DNA of 32,438 nt from a virus. The stretch lies in the IMG/VR virus record IMGVR_UViG_3300042691_010171, positions 1-32,438 of that record; one strand, written 5' to 3'. Under the pieces are notes generated by a model. The model was not told where the DNA came from, did no database searches, and saw only the letters and a list, made by a program, of their open reading frames with translations. Both the position numbers and the translations under genes were made by a program. Positions 28,192 through 32,438 of this stretch are shown one piece after another; positions within the stretch are counted from its first letter, which is position 1, and each line of letters opens with the position of its first letter.

Positions 28192-28893
28192 ATGATTAGC
28201 ACAAAAGTTTCAAGCTCAACCGGTGGTGTAAGCAAAATCATCCAACCCGGTAACGTAAAATGTAAAATCAACTCTGTAACTCTAGATACAGTTCCTTACA
28301 AAGAAGGTGCATACCACGTATGTTTACACCTGGAGACCGAACCTATTACCGAAGAAGGTTTTGAAGGTTTGCTTGTAAATAAAGATGATGCAAATGGACC
28401 AAGATATGAAGGTCAAGTAGCTCGTGTTAAAACAAGCGAGTGGGCATATTCAGACGGTACTACAAAGAGTGGTATTAAGATTAGTCGTGATACAGAGATT
28501 GTACGCATCATTGAGAATATCTGTAAGCAAACAGGCAGCACAAAATGGTTGGAAGAGCATGACAATGTTTTTAACACCATCGAAGAATTTGTATCTGCTT
28601 TCAACAGTGACGCTCCTTTCAAAGACAAGTATATGAACTTCTGTATTGGTGCAAGAGAGTATGTAAACAAAGCTGGTTACAACAGCTATGACATGCATCT
28701 TATTCGCCCTGAAAGAGGACAACTATCTTTTCAAAGTGTTGATGCAGAATCTGTTAAAGTTCCAACATTTGATACAGATAAGCACATTAAAAAAGCTAAG
28801 TCAGAATCTGTAAGTTCTTTTAAGAGTAATGGTGATTCGGATTTCGATATCCCTACTACCTCAAAAGTTTCCGCTGATTTTAATTTAGATTAG
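28192..28893 (+). CDS. Single-stranded DNA-binding protein-like (233 aa)
   Basis: The protein follows the Sak4-like ATPase by four bases, the usual place of its SSB partner. The N-terminal part is beta-rich (IIQPGNVKCKINSVTLDTVP and GAYHVCLHLETEP), fitting an OB fold. A helical insert (residues about 95-140) and a second beta part (YMNFCIGAREYVN) follow. The tail is acidic or polar: DSDFDIPTTSKVSADFNLD, which ends like SSB tails but without Phe. It should coat single-stranded DNA at the fork. A terminator follows. Confidence 0.75.
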   Translation: MISTKVSSSTGGVSKIIQPGNVKCKINSVTLDTVPYKEGAYHVCLHLETEPITEEGFEGLLVNKDDANGPRYEGQVARVKTSEWAYSDGTTKSGIKISRDTEIVRIIENICKQTGSTKWLEEHDNVFNTIEEFVSAFNSDAPFKDKYMNFCIGAREYVNKAGYNSYDMHLIRPERGQLSFQSVDAESVKVPTFDTDKHIKKAKSESVSSFKSNGDSDFDIPTTSKVSADFNLD

Positions 28894-28910
28894 TTAAAAG
28901 GTTAACAAGT

Positions 28911-28944
28911 AAAGGGGGGAGTAATATCCCCCTTTTATATTTTT
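28911..28944 (+). terminator. Intrinsic terminator after the SSB-like gene
   Basis: AAAGGGGGGA (28911-28920) pairs with TCCCCCTTT (28927-28935), followed by TTATATTTTT. The primase ATG lies six bases later. Confidence 0.9.
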
Positions 28945-28949
28945 ATGCT

Positions 28950-29948
28950 ATGATAAGTACTAAACATATTGTTACCAGCATTGCTGAGGTACCTTCATCA
29001 TGGGTATTCGAGACTTATTGTAACCTAAGTGAAAAACTAGTAGGTCAAGATGTAAAGATTAGATCTCTGTTTAATTCTAGAGACAGTGTACCTTCTATGG
29101 TAATATTCTGTAGAGAAGATAGGTATTTCTTTAAAGACTTTTCTACCGATAATGGTGGTGATTCTACTCTATTTGTTGCTAAGTTTTTTAACCTTTCTAA
29201 AGGTGAAGCTATTAATAAGATTCTAGAAGATTATAGAGCTTATCTCAAAACTTCTGGTGGCAGAAGTCAAATAGAAATAAAACAAAAAGCAAGCTACAAA
29301 TTAGAGAGTTATGACACTAGGGGATGGACTCGTGGTGATGCAGATTACTGGCTAGCATATGGGATTGATTCTGATATACTAGAGAGGTATCATGTAAAAC
29401 CACTGAGCTCATTTACTTTTAGTAAAAATGATGAGGGTGTTTATGATTTTTTTGTCACCCAAAAGCCCTATGTATACGGTTATTTTAGAGAAGATGGTAC
29501 ACTCTACAAGATTTATCAGCCGTATAACAAAGACAAGAAGTTTATGAAACTAGCTACTTATATCCAAGGTATGGATCAGCTACAGTTTGATAAACCACAT
29601 CTTGTTATTACCAGCTCACTAAAGGACGGTATGTGTTTGAAGAAACTTGGATATCCTGTGGAGTTTATAGCTCCGGATTCTGAGGGTTCTGTTATTAGAT
29701 CGGAAGTCATCGATTACCTAAAAACCAAATATGAGGTAATTACTTGTATGTTTGACAATGACACCGCAGGTATTAAAGCTATGGAAAGGTATTATGAACT
29801 ATATAAATTACCTAGCATACTTTTGCCAATGGAAAAAGATCTTTCTGACTCTGTAAAAAAACATGGTCAAAAAGCGGTAAAACAAATACTAACCCCTTTA
29901 CTTAATGTACATGAACAAAGAACAAAAGAAAGCGATGGAACGCTTTGA
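28950..29948 (+). CDS. DnaG-type primase with TOPRIM domain (332 aa)
   Basis: The N-terminal part (SRDSVPSMVIFCREDRYFFK, about residues 43-62) is like the zinc-binding domain of DnaG but lacks its four ligands. Around residue 218 the TOPRIM domain begins: LVITSSLKDGMCLKKLG, then MFDNDTAGIKAME (267-279) with the D-x-D pair. The usual catalytic Glu (I-T-E-G) is replaced by Ser (T-S-S-L-K-D), a form I recall from crAss-like phage primases. It should make RNA primers with the DnaB-type helicase. The C-terminus overlaps the next small gene by 38 bases. Confidence 0.82.
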   Translation: MISTKHIVTSIAEVPSSWVFETYCNLSEKLVGQDVKIRSLFNSRDSVPSMVIFCREDRYFFKDFSTDNGGDSTLFVAKFFNLSKGEAINKILEDYRAYLKTSGGRSQIEIKQKASYKLESYDTRGWTRGDADYWLAYGIDSDILERYHVKPLSSFTFSKNDEGVYDFFVTQKPYVYGYFREDGTLYKIYQPYNKDKKFMKLATYIQGMDQLQFDKPHLVITSSLKDGMCLKKLGYPVEFIAPDSEGSVIRSEVIDYLKTKYEVITCMFDNDTAGIKAMERYYELYKLPSILLPMEKDLSDSVKKHGQKAVKQILTPLLNVHEQRTKESDGTL

Positions 29949-30057
29949 CGTATGGATGGATGGACTCTATCTACAAACTCTAACTGATGAGCTAAAGAAT
30001 GATATCATAGAAGCTGTCCGAGACTTGGTTGAAGAAATACAAGAACTAAATGACTAA
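29911..30057 (+). CDS. Small acidic helical protein (48 aa)
   Basis: ATG 29911 lies inside the end of the primase gene, and the stop overlaps the start of the RuvC-like gene by eight bases. MNKEQKKAMERFDVWMDGLY then a long helix, DELKNDIIEAVRDLVEEIQE. The tight overlaps on both sides support a real gene that would be missed by a length cutoff. Function unknown; a small partner of primase or resolvase is possible. Confidence 0.58.
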   Translation: MNKEQKKAMERFDVWMDGLYLQTLTDELKNDIIEAVRDLVEEIQELND

Positions 30058-30574
30058 AGGTTATATAGGTATAGACATTGGAAAGAAAGGTGCCATAGTC
30101 TACCAACATCCTGATGGGAAAATTGAAGCTTATGCTGTTCCCATGATTAAGGATGAAGTAGATTATGCATTTATGTATGACATCATACAGCACATGAATG
30201 CTAGACATTATGAGCTCTATGATTGTCATCCACATATGATTTTTGAGAAACTGGGAGTCATCTTTGGTAGTTCTAAGACTACCGCATTCTCTATGGGTCA
30301 CCAATCTGGTGCAGTAGAGATGATGGCTATTGCTCTTCGTATTCCTTACACAAAGATTCCTGCTAAACAATGGCAGAAAGAAATGTTTACAGGAGTAGAA
30401 GAGATTACTATTACTGGTAAAACTTCTAGAGATACTAAAGCAATGGCTCTAGTAGCTGCTAAAAGATTATTTCCTGGTAACACTTTTACATTTGGTGAAA
30501 GAGCTACTAAACCACATGACGGATATGTTGACGCATTATTGATGTCAGAATATGGAAAACGAAAAGGTCTCTGA
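30050..30574 (+). CDS. RuvC-like Holliday junction resolvase (174 aa)
   Basis: The RNase H fold is marked by YIGIDIGKKGAIV (Asp9 on the first strand), IFEKLGVIFG (Glu66), an active-site helix KTSRDTKAMALVAAKRLF and KPHDGYVDALLMSEY with Asp157 and Asp161. These are the four acidic residues expected in RuvC. The length matches bacterial RuvC (about 173). It would cut branched DNA formed in recombination or packaging. It overlaps both neighbours. Confidence 0.9.
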   Translation: MTKGYIGIDIGKKGAIVYQHPDGKIEAYAVPMIKDEVDYAFMYDIIQHMNARHYELYDCHPHMIFEKLGVIFGSSKTTAFSMGHQSGAVEMMAIALRIPYTKIPAKQWQKEMFTGVEEITITGKTSRDTKAMALVAAKRLFPGNTFTFGERATKPHDGYVDALLMSEYGKRKGL

Positions 30575-31163
30575 GAGAGCTGTACTTGATTACGATGGAT
30601 ATAAAAGTGTAAGGTCTATGTTGCTATCTGAATCTAAAGCAGATAGGGATATAGGTCTTGGTATACTAGAAGGAGCAGACGAAAAAAAATGCCTTCCTTT
30701 TATTTTGTTTACTGCTATAGAGTTTAGTCATATGGATAGGCACGTACCTAGAACTATTTTATGGGCTATGTATGGTAAACTCAGATGTCTAAGTGCCATT
30801 AATAAAATCATTGATGTAAAGACCAAGTATACTGCAGATCCTTTCGGTTACAATACCCCTGATGCTATTTTAAAACTTATAGATGAAAGGTCAAATACTA
30901 AAAAGTTTGACTGCTCTACAAGACAGTATCTAGATAGGATTGTAGAAAGAATGAGTATTACCCAGGTCATAGATGCTATCATAGTACAGGATGATCCGGA
31001 AAGATTCTATCCATTACAAAAAGACATCGAAGATTTTATAAAAACCCATATTGTAAAAAATAATAGGGTACACGAGTACAAACTGGATATTCCAGGATTT
31101 AGCATGACATTTAGTATGGAAACCGCAATTGCAATAAGAAGACATGAGCTTAACAAGAAATGA
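30552..31163 (+). CDS. Unknown helical protein (203 aa)
   Basis: It overlaps the resolvase by 23 bases and the metallopeptidase/VWA gene by 20. It is mostly helical: SMLLSESKADRDIGLGILEG, then CLPFILFTAIEFSHMDRHVP and LWAMYGKLRCLSAINKIIDV. The pattern may be alpha-solenoid-like (short helical repeats), a guess. Near the end PGFSMTFSMETAIAI is beta-like. No enzymatic motif is recognised. Confidence 0.68.
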   Translation: MENEKVSERAVLDYDGYKSVRSMLLSESKADRDIGLGILEGADEKKCLPFILFTAIEFSHMDRHVPRTILWAMYGKLRCLSAINKIIDVKTKYTADPFGYNTPDAILKLIDERSNTKKFDCSTRQYLDRIVERMSITQVIDAIIVQDDPERFYPLQKDIEDFIKTHIVKNNRVHEYKLDIPGFSMTFSMETAIAIRRHELNKK

Positions 31164-32322
31164 AAGTCTTTCTAAAGTTTGTAAAGAACTAATGTTGAAA
31201 GAGCCCTATTACGGGCTTTTTCTAGTTATGACAGAAAAGGAATGGTCTACTGAGTTACCTACAGCGGGTGTTGCTAAACACAACATCAACTATAAACTAC
31301 GGATCAATCCTGAGTTCTGGGATACACTGAGTCTAGACCATAGAATAGGTCTCACTAAACATGAGATGCTGCATCTAGCATTCTTTCATCCACTGATGAG
31401 AGATAGCTTCCAAGATGCTAAACTATTTAACATCGCTGCAGATATTGAGATCAATCAGTATATTGAGGATCAGTATTTACCAGAAGGTGGTCTAAATCTA
31501 GAATCATTCCCAGGTATTGATCTTCCTCCCAAAGCTGGTACCAGAGCTTACTATGATATTCTGAGTAAACAACAGGATAATCAGACTCTACAAAATCTTA
31601 TGGATGCTATGGATCAGGGACAACCTCAGTCTGAGGATGGTCTTAATAATCCTAACCATGATTGGAAAGAGTTTGAGAACATGGGTGAAGCTGAGAAACG
31701 TCTGCTTAAAACCCAGATGGAGTATCAGATGAAGGAACTAGCTGAAGAGGTTAGAAAGTCCCGTGGTTCAGTACCTGGTGAAATCAAAGAGCTGATAGAT
31801 AACTTCACAGCATTTGAGGAAGCTAAGTTTGACTGGCGTGGATATATTAGAAGATTTGTAGGTAGATCTGTAAAAGTTTATACCAAGAAACTAAGACGGA
31901 AGTTTAACAAAAGATTTGAGGATAACCCCGGTCTTAAGATTAAACAGAAGAAACACATCTTAGTGGCTATAGATACATCAGGTTCTGTTAGCACTGATGA
32001 ACTAAAAGAGTTTTTCTCAGAGGTTCATCATATGCATAAGACAGGATGTGATGTAACTGTTGTGCAGTGTGATACTGCAATTAGTGATATCAGACCATAC
32101 AAGAAGTCTAACAAGATTGAATTACATGGTCGTGGTGGTACCTCTTTTGAACCAGTTGTAGAGTATTATGACGCTAATCAAAAGAACTATACATGTCTGA
32201 TTTATTTTACAGATGGAGAAGCACCAGCTCCTGCTAAACCTAAGGGGCATATTCTGTGGGTACTTAGTTCCCGTTCAGAAATTAATAATAAATTACCAGG
32301 TCAAATTATCAAATTAAATTAA
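31144..32322 (+). CDS. HExxH metallopeptidase-like plus VWA protein (392 aa)
   Basis: Residues 73-77 are HEMLH, and a following NIAADIEIN (96-104) fits the third-ligand region, as in the putative metallopeptidase domain that precedes VWA domains in many phages and bacteria. A charged helical linker (about 150-265) follows. The VWA domain has a full metal site: DTSGS (277-281), Thr333 in RGGTSF, and Asp357 in YFTDGEA. This arrangement is usually paired with a MoxR-like ATPase, and a gene starting one base later may be that partner. It likely helps remodel a host or phage complex. Confidence 0.88.
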   Translation: MSLTRNESLSKVCKELMLKEPYYGLFLVMTEKEWSTELPTAGVAKHNINYKLRINPEFWDTLSLDHRIGLTKHEMLHLAFFHPLMRDSFQDAKLFNIAADIEINQYIEDQYLPEGGLNLESFPGIDLPPKAGTRAYYDILSKQQDNQTLQNLMDAMDQGQPQSEDGLNNPNHDWKEFENMGEAEKRLLKTQMEYQMKELAEEVRKSRGSVPGEIKELIDNFTAFEEAKFDWRGYIRRFVGRSVKVYTKKLRRKFNKRFEDNPGLKIKQKKHILVAIDTSGSVSTDELKEFFSEVHHMHKTGCDVTVVQCDTAISDIRPYKKSNKIELHGRGGTSFEPVVEYYDANQKNYTCLIYFTDGEAPAPAKPKGHILWVLSSRSEINNKLPGQIIKLN

Positions 32323-32323
32323 G

Positions 32324-32438
32324 ATGGCAAACATTAAGCAAGTAGTATTGAACACTACAGAATTGAAGGATTTTGTAAAGCATATTGTAGGAAATAACCG
32401 TTACCTCCAAGAGAACGGTAAGAATCCTGTGGCTATTA
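32324..32438 (+). CDS. Start of a gene, probably the MoxR-like ATPase partner (partial)
   Basis: ATG 32324 follows the VWA gene by one base. Only 38 codons are in the window: MANIKQVVLNTTELKDFVKH then NRYLQENGKNPVAI. The Walker motifs are not yet reached. N-L-Q-E-N-G-K-x-P-V-A-I is a common lead-in to an ATP-binding loop in such phage ATPases. The ATPase call is inference from position and this short segment. Confidence 0.5.
   Translation, partial: MANIKQVVLNTTELKDFVKHIVGNNRYLQENGKNPVAI

Noticed and set aside
28413-28722. Several overlapping frames inside the SSB-like gene
   Set aside because: All lie within the well-supported SSB-like frame and show no domain or coupling of their own.
1-32438. 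CRISPR array, insertion sequence, integrase or reverse transcriptase
   Set aside because: No regular repeat-spacer array, no transposase or integrase motifs, no terminal inverted repeats and no reverse-transcriptase motif were seen.
1-32438. Use of an alternative genetic code (TAG or TGA read as amino acids)
   Set aside because: TAA, TGA and TAG all end well-formed genes at sensible operon positions, and no gene is broken by one of them.

Overview
The window reads as part of a tailed double-stranded DNA phage genome (or a prophage of that type), probably infecting a member of the Bacteroidota. Genes are short and packed. Many stop and start codons overlap (TAATG, GTGA), few genes have strong Shine-Dalgarno sites, and the standard bacterial code is used with TAA, TGA and TAG stops. 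The best promoter, before position 22745, is TTTG-N19-TATATTTG, which matches the -33/-7 promoter form of Bacteroidota. The replication cassette (uracil-DNA glycosylase, DnaB-type helicase, Sak4-like ATPase with an SSB-like partner, TOPRIM primase, RuvC-like resolvase) resembles that of crAss-like phages. No capsid, portal, terminase or polymerase gene lies in the window, so the family is not proven.

Layout. (1) 1-5260, minus strand: a tail-fibre/adhesin operon of four genes, the last running off the left edge. (2) 5261-5715: a divergent control region with G/C-rich tracts and five copies of a motif close to CTAAACGACACAGTAT. (3) 5716-8309, plus strand: a visibly more G+C-rich block of small unknown genes separated by strong terminators. 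Each promoter-like copy of the same motif sits in a duplicated upstream module with TTACTACCGA repeats. (4) 8310-8777: a leader with seven consecutive short hairpins, two of them near-identical CCAGTA-N3-TACTGG palindromes. (5) 8778-11629: a putative HExxH protein, two small genes, a MoxR-like AAA+ ATPase and a degenerate VWA-like partner. (6) About 11640-12210: a 570-base gene-free stretch with nested long-range helices and a terminator, the best candidate here for a large structured noncoding RNA. (7) 12220-17511: accessory genes including a tRNA-Arg(UCU), a GroES-like co-chaperonin, a secreted protein, a mini alpha/beta hydrolase, a spore-photoproduct-lyase-like radical SAM protein, a cyclic-phosphate-processing receiver-like protein, a four-helix membrane protein and an odd short tRNA. 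(8) 17521-24283: mixed-strand genes including a metallophosphoesterase on the minus strand, an HNH nuclease, an SF2 helicase and a membrane-anchored AT-hook protein. (9) 24308-31163: the replication and recombination cassette. (10) 31144 to the right end: a second metallopeptidase/VWA protein followed by the start of another gene, probably its AAA+ partner.

How it fits together. The replication cassette supplies repair (UDG), a DnaA-like DNA-binding protein and a winged-helix protein that could load the helicase, then helicase, primase, recombinase, SSB and resolvase. The flanking MoxR/VWA pairs, GroES-like protein and tRNAs suggest remodelling of host or virion complexes and support of translation in an A+T-rich genome. 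The control elements in 5.3-8.8 kb and the candidate RNA at 11.6-12.2 kb are the least explained and most interesting parts. All functions come from reading motifs by eye; no database search was possible.
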